This document shows, in pieces, positions 1 to 9,008 of a DNA stretch of 64,000 nucleotides. The first letter of the stretch is position 1; each line of letters starts with the position of its first letter. A program made the translations under genes and the position numbers. This DNA comes from G963665925 sp050596425 (lineage in GTDB: Bacteria > Bacillota > Clostridia > Peptostreptococcales > Acidaminobacteraceae): contig NZ_CP192292.1 in assembly GCF_050596425.1 (NCBI RefSeq), forward strand, positions 3,410,001-3,474,000, written 5' to 3'. Below the pieces are notes generated by a model. That model was not told where the DNA came from and made no database searches. It saw only the letters and a program-made list of their open reading frames with translations.

Positions 1-60
1 CCTGCGGAACATTCCAAAACTCCGTCACCACCGGGCGAATGGCGGGACACCGCTGTGTTA
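1..60 (-). other. attC site, partial (left edge)
   Basis: Right arm of a class 1 site only (GGCGAATGGCGGGACACCG then GTTA at 57-60). It belongs to the cassette with the gene at 91-630. Confidence 0.85.
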
Positions 61-90
61 TGTATAGTTTTCTCGTATTTAGAGAACATA

Positions 91-630
91 CTATTTTCCA
101 AATCTATCTACGCTTTTCTGAATTGTTTCAATTATATGCTCTGCCTCATAGCCGCAAATATTTTTCCCAAACCTAATCGTCTTTGCTCCATAATCAAATA
201 TGATATTACCTCCAGTAACTTTATATTCATGAGTATTACCTCTACTTGATGATTCGAAATTAACTCGCATATCATAAATCATGTCCATTTCGTATTCTTT
301 ACTATATTTAAGCCCGAATATTCGCTTTTCAATTACTAAACCTAAGTCTGAATTATAGATGACTTCTTTTCCAAAAAGCATCCATGCAAGAATGTATGTA
401 AAATATAATCCACCATATGTCCACCCTAGTAACCAAAAGGCTATTTCTTCTGGTAATCCTCCAAACTCAACTACCATACTTACCATAGAACTTTCAACAA
501 GAGCCCATATGATGAGAAATGCTGAAATAAATATTATATTGTATAAGCTCTTTTTTGAAGGTATTGTAATTTTAAAACAATCATTACAACGTTCTGTTTT
601 GGATATCCATTCGCCGGCATAAATTCCCAT
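91..630 (-). CDS. Two-TM membrane protein with soluble C-terminal domain
   Basis: 179 aa, not assigned to a named family. Two hydrophobic segments (about residues 31-55 and 66-88) follow a short polar N terminus that contains a CNDC pair. The last 90 residues are a charged, beta-rich region (VIEKRIFGLKYSKEYEM...), reminiscent of membrane-anchored PH-like domains, but this is only an impression. The ATG at 630 is preceded by AAGGAGG seven bases upstream, which fixes the start. It is the sole gene of its cassette, with the attC at the left window edge and the preceding site at 683-811. Confidence 0.75.
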   Translation of the reverse strand: MGIYAGEWISKTERCNDCFKITIPSKKSLYNIIFISAFLIIWALVESSMVSMVVEFGGLPEEIAFWLLGWTYGGLYFTYILAWMLFGKEVIYNSDLGLVIEKRIFGLKYSKEYEMDMIYDMRVNFESSSRGNTHEYKVTGGNIIFDYGAKTIRFGKNICGYEAEHIIETIQKSVDRFGK

Positions 631-682
631 AATTACGCCTCCTTAAGTATTTATCTAACTTTAACTAAGAGAAAATTTTACA

Positions 683-811
683 TAACGTTCCCACGGTTCA
701 CGCTGTTCGCCCCTAGCTATTTCAACACTTTCAATGATGTATCAACATTTCACTGCGGAACATACCAGAACTCCGTCACCACCAGGCGAATGGCGGGACA
801 CCGCTGTGTTA
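683..811 (-). other. attC site, class 1
   Basis: attC of the cassette carrying the MCP-like gene 960-1985. The left arm reads CGCTGTTCGCC, one base shorter than the usual CGCTCGTTCGCC. Confidence 0.92.
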
Positions 812-959
812 TAGGACGTTTTTTTCGATTTTATTGAAAACTATTTTAGGTTTATCTATTATCATGCTTTTAATCTCAAATCAATTAGTATGACGATTTA
901 CATACAGTACTTCTGAAACTAATTTCATCTATGAAAGATCGCTTTTTTGTACTAAGTAA

Positions 960-1985
960 TTAAAACTCACCTTCATCCAAACACTTAATAATCTCATTAA
1001 ACTTAATCTGTAAATCATCAGACATTTTTTTCATATCACCTGATATCAATTGAAAAGCACGATTATTATTTCTAGCAGCTTCTATTGTTGCGTTTAATGA
1101 GATTACCTTCAATTCATCTACTATTTTATTGATAATCTTCACATTAGTTCTTACCTTGTCAAAGCTTTCACTAACATTATTTTCCCGATCATCTGTATGA
1201 GACAATTTAATAATCTTTTGATCCAAATATTTGAAAGCAACTAGCATTTCCTCAATTTTTAAGCTAATTTGCTTAGTACTATTTTCCTCTTGTCGTTCAT
1301 TTAACTTATTTAGTTTCTTTATTTGATTCAAGATATCACTCAAATTATCTTCGATAACAGTAATTTTTACATGTAAATTCTTGCTCGTGTTTTCTGATAC
1401 TTTGACAAGATCCTGAACAGTTTCATTTTGTAATAAACCTACATTTTCAATTACGTTATTATGTTCTGTCTCTCTCAACAACCTTATAGCATTGTCAACG
1501 TGAGATAATTGATATTCTAGTAGCGCATAATCGTATTTTTCTCTGTTTCCTTTCATTATGCTGACTATAAGTCTAATAAAAAAGAATAAACTAACTAAGT
1601 AAAATAAAATAACTAGAGCAATTAATACAATAGAAAAAACTGTTAAGATAACCTCTTCTCTACTATTGAACGAGAACACCCAATCTGTCGAAGAATTAGG
1701 AATATCAAAAATATTAAATGCTACTGACAAAACTGAAATTATCAGTGCCATCAAGGCTACATTTATTCCTACATTTTTCGTAGCCATTTTATAGGTTATA
1801 TCTCTTTTTAAGCCATATAAATTCTCTATCTCTTTATTTTTTATTTGATAGATTTTTTCACTATTAGCTGTTATTACATCCCATTGTTTATTGAACTCTT
1901 TTTCAAACTTAGTCCAATCTGATTTTAATAAATGTTTCTTCATTAAATCCTCATTCATTGTTACTATAGGTAAAATTTTATTCAT
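960..1985 (-). CDS. Two-TM coiled-coil protein with chemoreceptor-like signalling tip
   Basis: 341 aa. Two adjacent transmembrane segments (about residues 74-93 and 111-140) are followed by a long helical region rich in heptads. Near the C terminus (about 285-325) the sequence ISLNATIEAARNNNRAFQLI closely matches the conserved hairpin tip of methyl-accepting chemotaxis proteins (family pattern LNAAIEAARAGE.GRGF.VV), but without the Glu/Gly-rich second half. The protein ends soon after, so the return helix is short. Start ATG has AGGAG 5 nt upstream. Inferred: a membrane coiled-coil sensor borrowing the MCP trimer-tip motif; coupling to CheA/CheW is doubtful. Single gene of its cassette. Confidence 0.78.
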   Translation of the reverse strand: MNKILPIVTMNEDLMKKHLLKSDWTKFEKEFNKQWDVITANSEKIYQIKNKEIENLYGLKRDITYKMATKNVGINVALMALIISVLSVAFNIFDIPNSSTDWVFSFNSREEVILTVFSIVLIALVILFYLVSLFFFIRLIVSIMKGNREKYDYALLEYQLSHVDNAIRLLRETEHNNVIENVGLLQNETVQDLVKVSENTSKNLHVKITVIEDNLSDILNQIKKLNKLNERQEENSTKQISLKIEEMLVAFKYLDQKIIKLSHTDDRENNVSESFDKVRTNVKIINKIVDELKVISLNATIEAARNNNRAFQLISGDMKKMSDDLQIKFNEIIKCLDEGEF

Positions 1986-2053
1986 AGAATCTCCTATCTT
2001 ATTATATGAATTTCAACATATATTGTTATATTAACTTAGAAAACAATGTACTA

Positions 2054-2182
2054 TAACGTTCCCACGGTTCACGCTCGTTCGCCCCAGATATTGCAACGCT
2101 TTCAGCTTTGTCATAGTCGTTCACTTCGGAACATTCCTAAAGTTCGTCTCCACAAGGCGAATGGCGGGACACCGCTGTGTTA
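2054..2182 (-). other. attC site, class 1
   Basis: attC of the YARHG lipoprotein cassette (gene 2211-3158). Confidence 0.93.
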
Positions 2183-2210
2183 TATGTAGTTTTTAGCGTT
2201 TTATAATTAC

Positions 2211-3158
2211 TTAGTGCTTATATTTTTCAGCATAAATGTTATCAATCTTTTCTTTTAACCTTTTACTTTTAATTGGTCCTATTTCTTTAGTCTTGTAATC
2301 ATAATAGTAGTCAAAATCTAACCCATTATCCTCTATATTGCAAAAGTAAATACGTCCATGTTGATCATATAAGAATTCAGCTCCTAGATGATCTATTTCT
2401 CCTGACTTCACCAGCTTCTTACCATCAGTTTGATAAATGTAAGTCCTACAACCTATATCTGTACCAGCTTCAATTATATAAATTTCAACATATTCATCTG
2501 ATATATCAAACTCAGTATACGCAATCGAAATTCCATCATTCCAAATACTTTCAAATTGTACTTCAGATTCATTTAGTGTTATTGTAATTCTTATTGGTTT
2601 GTTCTCATAACTTGATTCTTCTAAATACTCCTTGCTCACTTTCACTTGATTACCCTTCAAAACAACGGAGTTTCCAATTCGATTGTCTTCTTCAGAATAA
2701 TGAAGATCAATATCATCAATTTTCTCTAACGCTAAAATGAGTTCGATGTTTTCTTGATCAGTTTTAGAAAAGTTTGACTCTACATTATTAGTATTTTCTA
2801 CATACCATGAGTACTCTGAGAAGAATTTTTTATACTTATCACCACTAAAGCTATATCCATATTTTGCATAGACACCATTTCTCAAGAATGCCAATTGCTC
2901 AATTGATAAAGGCTCTAATTCAAACTCTGTAAATTTTTCTTCCAAATCATATTCTTTATTGTTGAATTCGATAACATAGTCAAATGAATTCGATACATTG
3001 TTTTCGGAACTCTTAATAGTTGACACTGGTTTAGATTCAGAGTCAACAACCCCTTCACTAGGTTTCATACTGGATGATTCTTCATTGCTTGATGTACAAC
3101 TTCCGAGTAATATAACAATCGTACACATTGCCATTATGATACCTACATGTCTTTTCAT
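2211..3158 (-). CDS. YARHG-domain lipoprotein
   Basis: 315 aa. N-terminal signal peptide with lipobox LGSC (Cys about residue 21), then a Ser/Glu-rich linker. Residues about 80-145 match the YARHG domain: LAFLRNGVYAKYGYSFSG, then an F-x3-YSWY stretch and a closing TDQEN helix (family pattern LRN.IYARHGY.F...YF....WY). The remaining 170 residues are beta-rich and unrecognised. Predicted to be anchored on the outer face of the membrane; YARHG domains are extracellular and probably involved in peptidoglycan or cell-surface functions. Start supported by GGGAG 8 nt upstream. Single-gene cassette. Confidence 0.85.
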   Translation of the reverse strand: MKRHVGIIMAMCTIVILLGSCTSSNEESSSMKPSEGVVDSESKPVSTIKSSENNVSNSFDYVIEFNNKEYDLEEKFTEFELEPLSIEQLAFLRNGVYAKYGYSFSGDKYKKFFSEYSWYVENTNNVESNFSKTDQENIELILALEKIDDIDLHYSEEDNRIGNSVVLKGNQVKVSKEYLEESSYENKPIRITITLNESEVQFESIWNDGISIAYTEFDISDEYVEIYIIEAGTDIGCRTYIYQTDGKKLVKSGEIDHLGAEFLYDQHGRIYFCNIEDNGLDFDYYYDYKTKEIGPIKSKRLKEKIDNIYAEKYKH

Positions 3159-3212
3159 TTAAAGTTCTCCCGATACATTTTCTATAACATGAACTAAGCT
3201 CAAAATTACATA

Positions 3213-3340
3213 TAACGTTCCCACGGTTCACGCTCGTTCGCCCACTTTTTGCAACGTGAGCAACGTCGTATAAACATTTCCCTACGGAACATTCCAAAAC
3301 TCCGTCACCACCGGGCGAATGGCAGGACACCGCTGTGTTA
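3213..3340 (-). other. attC site, class 1
   Basis: attC of family A cassette copy 1. The right arm reads GGCGAATGGCAGGACACCG, a single change from consensus. Confidence 0.92.
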
Positions 3341-3793
3341 TATGGTGGTTTTGGCATACTATATACTTGAATATACTTACTTGCTATTTACTTTTTGAAC
3401 CCATTATCTTATAATGTTGAGCCTTTGCTTTTTAACAGCATATAGATGACAAGGGTATTCATTCAATGATTCTTCCTTTGCCTCATGGCTTCATTCGTTC
3501 TTCGCCAAATTAATTTTGTATATAACGTATTCATATGTAGATTGGGTAACTTTGCACTCCGATAGTGAAAATGCGTATATGATCATTTTTCAGAGACACA
3601 TTTGGCTTCTGGCTTATAATTCAACGTGAGAAATGTTGATCATGACTTGTTATACGACGTTTCTCACTCCCGTGAATGAAACTAGCCAGTGCTATGGAAT
3701 ACTGGGCCCCATGCAAAGTTACATTTCTTAGTCGCCATGTGTGCACATGACCACGCTTTCTCAACTTCTCTATACTTTGCTAAAACTTCCATA
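3341..3793 (-). mobile_element. Family A repeated cassette, copy 1
   Basis: No long gene. About 450 bp shared with 11036-11488, 11616-12068 and 12718-13170. Minus strand frame from 3792 (ATG inside the attC end) gives MEVLAKYREVEKAWSCAHM..., 36 codons. It holds an inner 130-bp attC-like segment at 3523-3652 (TAACGTATTCATATG ... CATGACTTGTTA) and a second 17-codon frame (MNTLVIYMLLKSKGSTL). Confidence 0.7.
3523..3652 (-). other. Possible divergent attC inside family A cassette
   Basis: 130 bp from TAACG to GTTA, the same size and end bases as the real sites. The arms are only weakly complementary (TCATATG and CATGA), so it may be a decayed site. Confidence 0.4.
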
Positions 3794-3922
3794 TAACGTT
3801 CCCACGGTTCACGCTCGTGCACTTGATTCTTCATAATATTTACGAATGCCGGGAATATTCATAACCCAAGGACCGCTTTAAATTTATAATCACTCGGTGC
3901 ATGGCGGGACACCGCTGTGTTA
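3794..3922 (-). other. attC site, class 5-like variant
   Basis: attC of the 3935-4240 cassette. The left arm reads CGCTCGTGCACTTGA, the right arm GGTGCATGGCGGGACACCG; the GTGCA/TGCAT change is complementary. Confidence 0.9.
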
Positions 3923-3934
3923 GGCGATGTATTT

Positions 3935-4240
3935 TTATGCTCCGTGATCACTGACTTCATCCATATTTTTCTCTTCTATTGCGGAATTTCTTTCTATACG
4001 CTCAATCTCAAATGTTTTTGTGACACCTATACATCCAATAACAAACAGCATCATACTAAACACTCTGAATGATGTGATATGCCCTTCGACTACTCTATTA
4101 TAGCTTGAAATGTCCATTCCACCAGCTTTATTTAATGAATCTAATGCTATCCTAGTTCCAAATTCTACTGATTGAAATAATACCACCACACTAACAATTA
4201 TTATTGCAATTGATAATATTAGTATTGTTTTTCTATCCAT
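3935..4240 (-). CDS. Small two-TM membrane protein
   Basis: 101 aa, unrecognised. Hydrophobic segments at about residues 5-24 and 57-75 are separated by a polar loop. The C-terminal 25 residues are charged (ERIERNSAIEEKNMDEVSDHGA). ATG at 4240 has GGAGAAG 4 nt upstream. It ends 13 bases from the attC, typical of this array. Confidence 0.7.
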   Translation of the reverse strand: MDRKTILILSIAIIIVSVVVLFQSVEFGTRIALDSLNKAGGMDISSYNRVVEGHITSFRVFSMMLFVIGCIGVTKTFEIERIERNSAIEEKNMDEVSDHGA

Positions 4241-4281
4241 TAACTTCTCCTTTTATAATAAAACTTTAAAAATATTTTGCC

Positions 4282-4437
4282 TAACGCCTGGACAGTTCCC
4301 GGCGCGTCCCTGGCGACTTTTTTGCACTTTCACTATTAACTATTCTAGCTTTATTCACCATTTCCTTCCATCACGCCACATAAAAAGGACCCTCGCAAAA
4401 AGGGTGACTGGGTTTAGTGCTGGGAACTGCTCTGTTA
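4282..4437 (-). other. attC site, class 4
   Basis: 156 bp; attC of family C copy 1. Its centre holds the terminator-like hairpin listed at 4381-4405. Confidence 0.9.
4381..4405 (-). terminator. Intrinsic-terminator-like hairpin inside class 4 attC
   Basis: On the minus strand ACCCT-TTTTGCG-AGGGT is followed by CCTTTTTA. The same element is present in the seven other class 4 sites. Confidence 0.6.
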
Positions 4438-4804
4438 TATGGCGGACAATGACGTCCTTTTATTCATTCGCTTTATTAACCATGCTGCTTTGCGACTTAA
4501 TTTTAGCAATTCCGTTGATGAAACAATTTATACTTAGCAAGCTCATTAAAATTTTCCCAGATCAAGCAAAGCAGTTGAGCTTCTTTTCGTTATATGATCG
4601 TGACATGTTTCTACTAACATTCAGACCGTAATTTGTTTCATTTAGTGAATGACATTTTGTAAAACTACACCCTGTCAGATTACTGGTGAACTCTATTCAA
4701 GGCTATACACTGTGATAAAATCCCGTAAACTTAACGAAAAGTAGCGATAAGCTAATTCTTAACGCACATGTCTCTAACCGCTCTGACCAGTCATTTCTGC
4801 CTTA
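4438..4804 (-). mobile_element. Family C repeated cassette, copy 1
   Basis: No long gene. Repeated at 12223, 34623, 35146, 35670, 39617, 45149 and 48754. Minus strand frame 4460-4546 encodes 28 aa (MSLLSINCFINGIAK... ending VNKANE); the ...NGIA...SQSS..NKA.. core is kept in the copies I translated. Confidence 0.7.
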
Positions 4805-4927
4805 TAACGTTCCCGGCGTTCCCGATCGTTCGCACTCGGTTTAAACCATTGATTTCGCTATATTCTTTTGTAAGTCATCCACTTATTCTTAGACTAACCA
4901 AAACGAATGTTGGGAACGCTCGTGTTA
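4805..4927 (-). other. attC site, class 3-like unique variant
   Basis: attC of the methyltransferase cassette (gene 5110-5748). Arms GGCGTTCCCGATCGTTCG and CGAATGTTGGGAACGCTCG pair with each other but with no other site. Confidence 0.88.
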
Positions 4928-5109
4928 TAAGATGGTGGATGACGGCTTCCATACACAAACTCACTACCATTTTAAGATTAAGGTATTCGAGAAACGTGCT
5001 CTTGGGTTGCACTTACTCATGTTACCCTACTCACATGATTCTATATGTGCTTTATTTTCACCGTAATCTATTTTCAAGCATGTCCAAAATAATTATTAAT
5101 TCTATTAGA

Positions 5110-5748
5110 TTACCATATTCCTGGTATTAACCGATTGGTTCTCTTCGTATAACACACGTACTCAGGGAATTCGTTTTTAAGAAATTCCTCTTCAACTTTT
5201 ATTCTCCATATAAATGTTACTATTGTAATCAGTGATAAAGTCAAACATAAGTATGAATTAAGGACTAAAGGAAAACCAATTACCTGTACAATATTTCCCA
5301 AGTAAGCCGGATGACGGATTTTCTTATAAACGCCTGAGTCAATAACTCTATGATTATTCCATTTTTCAACGTCTCTTGAAAAGAAATTGCCTAATGTTCT
5401 AATGCTAATTCCTCTAAAAAGTGTGCCCGTACACACCATTGTTATTCCAATAATAGTAACTAGTAGCTTTTCGCGACTGTAAATTGAATACTCTATAATT
5501 GGAATCAGAATTGCAGAAAACCAACAAATAGCTAAAGCATTACTCGTGTTCTTACTTGTGACTTGATTTTCACTCTTTTGTCCACTATAAAAGAACCTAT
5601 CCGAAAGCAAACTACTCACCACTAAAAATAGATATACATGGATAATTGTACTATTCACCTTAAGACCAAAACGTTGAATATTTATCAATATGAAAATCAT
5701 TATTACAGCCGAAACAATTTTTATAATTATACCGATGTTCTTATTCAT
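5110..5748 (-). CDS. Isoprenylcysteine carboxyl methyltransferase (ICMT)/PEMT-like membrane protein
   Basis: 212 aa from the ATG at 5748; a TTG six codons upstream is also in frame but has no better ribosome site. About five hydrophobic segments. The C-terminal third carries the ICMT/PEMT signature: GNFFSRDVEKWNNHRVIDSG, YKKIRHPAYLGN (RHPxYxG SAM-binding motif, about residues 145-156) and a terminal EEEFLKNEFPEYVCYTKR block. Known: the family methylates lipid or prenyl-cysteine substrates at the membrane; bacterial members are mostly uncharacterised. The cassette has an unusually long leader (5749-6327). Confidence 0.85.
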   Translation of the reverse strand: MNKNIGIIIKIVSAVIMIFILINIQRFGLKVNSTIIHVYLFLVVSSLLSDRFFYSGQKSENQVTSKNTSNALAICWFSAILIPIIEYSIYSREKLLVTIIGITMVCTGTLFRGISIRTLGNFFSRDVEKWNNHRVIDSGVYKKIRHPAYLGNIVQVIGFPLVLNSYLCLTLSLITIVTFIWRIKVEEEFLKNEFPEYVCYTKRTNRLIPGIW

Positions 5749-5766
5749 AACAGCACTCACTTTCAA

Positions 5767-6327
5767 TGCAATCTAGATGCCTACTAAATGGATACTAAGA
5801 ACAATGTCAGAGTTTATTCTACTTACTTAATCATACTCCTTCTCCTCACTGTTGACTGTTTACAAATCATATCATGCAGTGAGTTTTCCAACAAAATTGC
5901 TAACCTAAGAAAAAGACGTATTACACTTCAAATTAAGTTTTTACATTTATAACTCTTTGCCAAATTAGCGAATCTAATCGAACACTACTAATAACACTAT
6001 TAACTGATTTGAATATTGCGTACGACCGAGAATTATCCTGAGTCACTGAAACATGGAAATTTGTAGTATTAAATAAACACGAAGCTCTTCGGTTGCATAG
6101 CAATATGAACTCCAGACTTTTCAAGCTACTCACTCTAGTTTAGGAACGTGATACTATTTGATAACTATGATAAATATTTAACATATATACAATTTCATAA
6201 CTCCGTAGAATGCATGACTTATTACTGGTTTATAAATGCACTCTTCTCACAGCATGTCTTTAAGCCAGTAATTTAGTTTAGCAATACTACTGTCTACATC
6301 TCGATGACTAAGTTAGCCACTTTCTTA
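5767..6327. other. Long gene-free leader of the methyltransferase cassette
   Basis: 560 bases with no convincing gene. A frame at 5933-6133 lacks a ribosome site and is probably chance. TTACTGG (about 6220) and CCAGTAA (about 6267) form an inverted repeat. The last 25 bases (ACTAAGTTAGCCACTTTCTT) resemble the end of the next cassette's leader near 7586. Confidence 0.5.
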
Positions 6328-6454
6328 TAACGTTCCTGCAATTCCCGACGGGCCCCAGTCCCATTCTACACACTAACTATTTTACCATTATTTAGCTGTA
6401 TAATGAAAACCCCATTTTGTATAAAACGGGGCATGTTTGGGAATTGACATGTTA
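6328..6454 (-). other. attC site, class 3
   Basis: attC of the 6567-6830 cassette, nearly identical over its whole length to the site at 54033-54159, which serves an unrelated gene. Confidence 0.92.
6403..6431 (-). terminator. Intrinsic-terminator-like hairpin inside attC
   Basis: Minus strand CCCCGTTTT-ATAC-AAAATGGGG followed by TTTTCATT, in the centre of the attC. Confidence 0.65.
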
Positions 6455-6566
6455 TAAGATGGTGTATAACTTTTTAAACACGCCACGCCAATTAACTTCT
6501 ATTAGAAAATTTTGACCATTACTCTTTCGTGTTTTTTTAGATTCTGTACTCAACCATTGATCATAC

Positions 6567-6830
6567 CTAACTTCTTAACATTAATATTTTCTCAATCAAT
6601 TTCTGTGTACCTTCAAAGATTCCTATCCACACTCTAAAACCTAGTATTAAAAGTATTACGTGTATTAAGATAACTTCTTTGACTGAAGTATATGATATTT
6701 CAGCACCTTTTAGAAAATCAGTAAAAATATCGTTAAATATTGCTGCCACAAGGATTATAAGTAAATATCGATTCAAATATTTTTTATTCTTTTCACCAAT
6801 AAATATATTGACGAGTATTCTTTTTATCAT
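6567..6830 (-). CDS. Small two-TM membrane protein
   Basis: 87 aa, unrecognised. Basic N terminus (KRILVNIFIGEKNKKYLNRY), then hydrophobic stretches at about residues 22-38 and 50-70. ATG at 6830 follows GGAGATAGAA. Gene of a cassette with about 770 gene-free bases in front of it. Confidence 0.65.
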   Translation of the reverse strand: MIKRILVNIFIGEKNKKYLNRYLLIILVAAIFNDIFTDFLKGAEISYTSVKEVILIHVILLILGFRVWIGIFEGTQKLIEKILMLRS

Positions 6831-6914
6831 TTCTATCTCCGCTTGAAATTTCCAATTAATCCTGCCTATTTGCCACTACCAATTTTATATAAGTTTTTTT
6901 ATTTTTGCTTAGAA

Positions 6915-7008
6915 TGTTACGGATTGTGAGAGTTGTATTTAAAGACAGCCAATTTCTGATTCAGAGTATTAAATAAAACCAGATGTTTACTCACAACTGA
7001 CAGTAACA
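6915..7008. repeat. 95-bp GTTACGGATTG repeat, copy 1
   Basis: Starts GTTACGGATTG, has an internal TATTAAATAAAA and ends CAGTAACAT. The ends are inverted (GTTAC/GTAAC). Copies at 7234 and 8372. Confidence 0.6.
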
Positions 7009-7233
7009 TTTCCTTGGTCAGAACTCTTAGCTTTGGCATCATGTAATTTCTTTCATGCAAATTTACTCATGACTAAACTCTGTCCACATGACCTGATACT
7101 TCTATATAGAAACTCCATTTAACCAATGTTTATTTAATGACACCTTAGAAAGCATATTATTATGATTGCCGTATATGTAAAGCACTCTTATGAGCACCAA
7201 AACATTCATGCCTCAACTACGCCTATCCATGTT

Positions 7234-7328
7234 ACGGATTGCGAGAATTGCAGTTGGGAACAGGACACTTGCAAATCGTCGTATTGAATAAAATACAGAG
7301 CCTTAACCATTAAATGCAGTAACATGCC
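7234..7328. repeat. 95-bp GTTACGGATTG repeat, copy 2
   Basis: Same ends as copy 1, internal TATTGAATAAAA; the middle is diverged. Confidence 0.6.
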
Positions 7329-7605
7329 TTATTATACTAAGGCAATCTAAAGTCTCGATTGACTGTCAGATATAGAAATAGTATAGGCGTCAGCAAAACT
7401 TGAAGCCTGACATATATAAGTCAATAAAAGATTCCTTGTTCCCTAACATAAACACAGAATTCAAAGTATGGGGCAATCCAACTTTTAAGCGAAAACATAC
7501 AAAACTCTGGTTTCTGATAAGTAATCTCAGATCGTGAATTTCTATTATTGTAAAATGATCAAAACGATTAAGTACATTGGAAACACTAAGTTAGACACTG
7601 TCTTA

Positions 7606-7731
7606 TAACGTTCCCATGGTTCAAGATCGTTCCCCACTTTATATATACTCTTCTATATTTTAACATAAGAGACTAATTAAAAATTCCCCAATTCGTATAA
7701 TACGAGGGGAATGTCTGGAACCACTGTGTTA
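7606..7731 (-). other. attC site, class 2
   Basis: attC of the three-gene GNAT cassette. Class 2 otherwise occurs only with family B cassettes. Confidence 0.92.
7674..7712 (-). terminator. Intrinsic-terminator-like hairpin inside class 2 attC
   Basis: Minus strand ATTCCCCTCGTAT pairs with ATACGA-ATT-GGGGAAT and is followed by TTTTTAATT. The other class 2 sites (15376, 23661, 31588, 32547, 33507, 36037, 38499) carry the same hairpin, with small changes. Confidence 0.7.
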
Positions 7732-7781
7732 TGTACAGTTTAGACACAACCGCATTTATTAAAGTTTTCATTCAAAACCGA

Positions 7782-8318
7782 TTATACACACTGGTTTTGA
7801 ATTGACATTATATAAAACAAGGCATTGTCTTTCTCTATTTCCTCTTTGATACTAAAGCCAGCTTTTTTATAACTTTTTACTGCGCCAATATTGCTTGCAA
7901 GAACATCAAACTCAATTGAGTACATGCCCTGACTAAAAACAAACTCAACAGTTTTCTTCAGTGCCATAGCACCAATTCCCTGATCACAATATTCCGGGTG
8001 TAGTCGTATGCTCATATTTCCAACGCTTCGTGTTTCCCAATCGATATCTAATAGAAAAAACTGCCCTAGGGTCTTTTCAGATTTTGATTCTAGTATAATT
8101 GCTACAGAACTTGTTCCATTTAGATAATTGTTCCAACGCTTCTCTCGATCACTATATGGTCTACTCTTGAGAGATGAGTTAAACATTTTTCTATAGCCTT
8201 GATACATTGGCCAATTGGCATAATTGTCTATATCGGCTCTTTCAAGTTCTCTAATGATTAAGTTATTAAACTCTAGTGGCAATTCTTGAGTAATACTTTC
8301 TCTTGATAAAACTATCAT
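7782..8318 (-). CDS. GNAT family N-acetyltransferase
   Basis: 178 aa from the ATG at 8318, which follows AAAGGAGTCGCG; the longer frame to 8465 would run through a 95-bp repeat and is not credible. RimJ/RimL-type GNAT fold: IRELERADIDNYANWP at the N terminus, then SVGNMSIRLHPEYCDQGIGA (about residues 105-125; the R-x-x-QGIGA acetyl-CoA loop, R-x2-Q-G-I-G-A) and SNIGAVKSYKKAGF near the end. Known: transfers acetyl from acetyl-CoA to an amine, substrate unknown. Third gene of a cassette with 8469 and 9009. Confidence 0.88.
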   Translation of the reverse strand: MIVLSRESITQELPLEFNNLIIRELERADIDNYANWPMYQGYRKMFNSSLKSRPYSDREKRWNNYLNGTSSVAIILESKSEKTLGQFFLLDIDWETRSVGNMSIRLHPEYCDQGIGAMALKKTVEFVFSQGMYSIEFDVLASNIGAVKSYKKAGFSIKEEIEKDNALFYIMSIQNQCV

Positions 8319-8371
8319 CGCGACTCCTTTTACTATGATTCCATTAATGGATTTATCTAAATGGGTTTGTG

Positions 8372-8466
8372 TTACGGATTGCGTGAAATATCTCAAACAA
8401 AAAAAGTTTCTTGATGCGTTTATTACATAAAACAGCATGTTTACCGATGCCGTACAGGAACACATT
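8372..8466. repeat. 95-bp GTTACGGATTG repeat, copy 3
   Basis: Lies exactly in the gap between the two GNAT genes. Same GTTACGGATTGCG start and internal TATTACATAAAA; the right end is more diverged. Confidence 0.5.
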
Positions 8467-8468
8467 CC

Positions 8469-9008
8469 TTAACTTTTATATATTGAATATAGTACATGAG
8501 GTCTGAGTGGATCTTTCTCTTCTAATCGTGGATGATTGAACTCACGCTCTTCAACTAGCCCAATCTTTTTCATAACATTGATGGATCTTATATTCAGTTT
8601 TGATGTAAATGAGTATACCTTTTCAAATCCAAGATGATTAAAACCATATTCTAAACAGGCTTTAGCTCCTTCTGTAGCATAACCCAAACTCCAGTTTTCT
8701 CTATTGATTCTCCACCCTATCTCAATACATGGTGTAAAATCTGATTCAAATGTAGCTGTGTAAAAACCTATAAAACCAACAAACTTACTAGTTTCTTTTA
8801 CTTCGGCTACCCATAGTCCATAATTATGAATTTCAAAATGTTCTTCTATTCTCGATATAAATTCACAAGATTCTTCTGATGTAAGTTTCTTTGGCATGAA
8901 CTCCATAACTTCCTGATCGTTATTCATCTTGGCAAATGGTTCTCTGTCTTCAATATTCCACCTTCTAAAGCCCAGTCTTTCCGATTCAAAAATATATGTT
9001 TTTTCCAT
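8469..9008 (-). CDS. GNAT acetyltransferase, RimJ/RimL type
   Basis: 179 aa. FESERLGFRRWNIEDREPFAKMN at the start is the classical opening of RimL-like acetyltransferases. WVAEVKETSKFVGFIGFY and EIGWRINRENWSLGYATEGA (about residues 95-120) form the acetyl-CoA site, followed by LNIRSINVMKKIGLVEE. ATG at 9008 directly follows the stop of the gene at 9009 (TAAATG), so the two are translationally coupled. Substrate unknown. Confidence 0.9.
   Translation of the reverse strand: MEKTYIFESERLGFRRWNIEDREPFAKMNNDQEVMEFMPKKLTSEESCEFISRIEEHFEIHNYGLWVAEVKETSKFVGFIGFYTATFESDFTPCIEIGWRINRENWSLGYATEGAKACLEYGFNHLGFEKVYSFTSKLNIRSINVMKKIGLVEEREFNHPRLEEKDPLRPHVLYSIYKS

Larger units (their letters stand above)
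6841..7605. other. Gene-free leader containing two 95-bp repeats
   Basis: No supportable gene. It contains two copies of a 95-bp repeat (6915-7008 and 7234-7328), listed separately. Confidence 0.55.

Noticed and set aside
5933..6133. 66-codon minus strand frame in the methyltransferase leader
   Set aside because: GTG start without Shine-Dalgarno, no protein-like pattern, no counterpart elsewhere.
6915..7328. 95-bp GTTACGGATTG repeats as a second attC family
   Set aside because: Their outer ends are GTTAC...GTAAC, the opposite of the AAC...GTT polarity needed for attC.
8319..8465. Longer N terminus for the GNAT gene ending at 7782
   Set aside because: It would be encoded by the 95-bp repeat; a good ribosome site and the conserved GNAT start lie at 8318.
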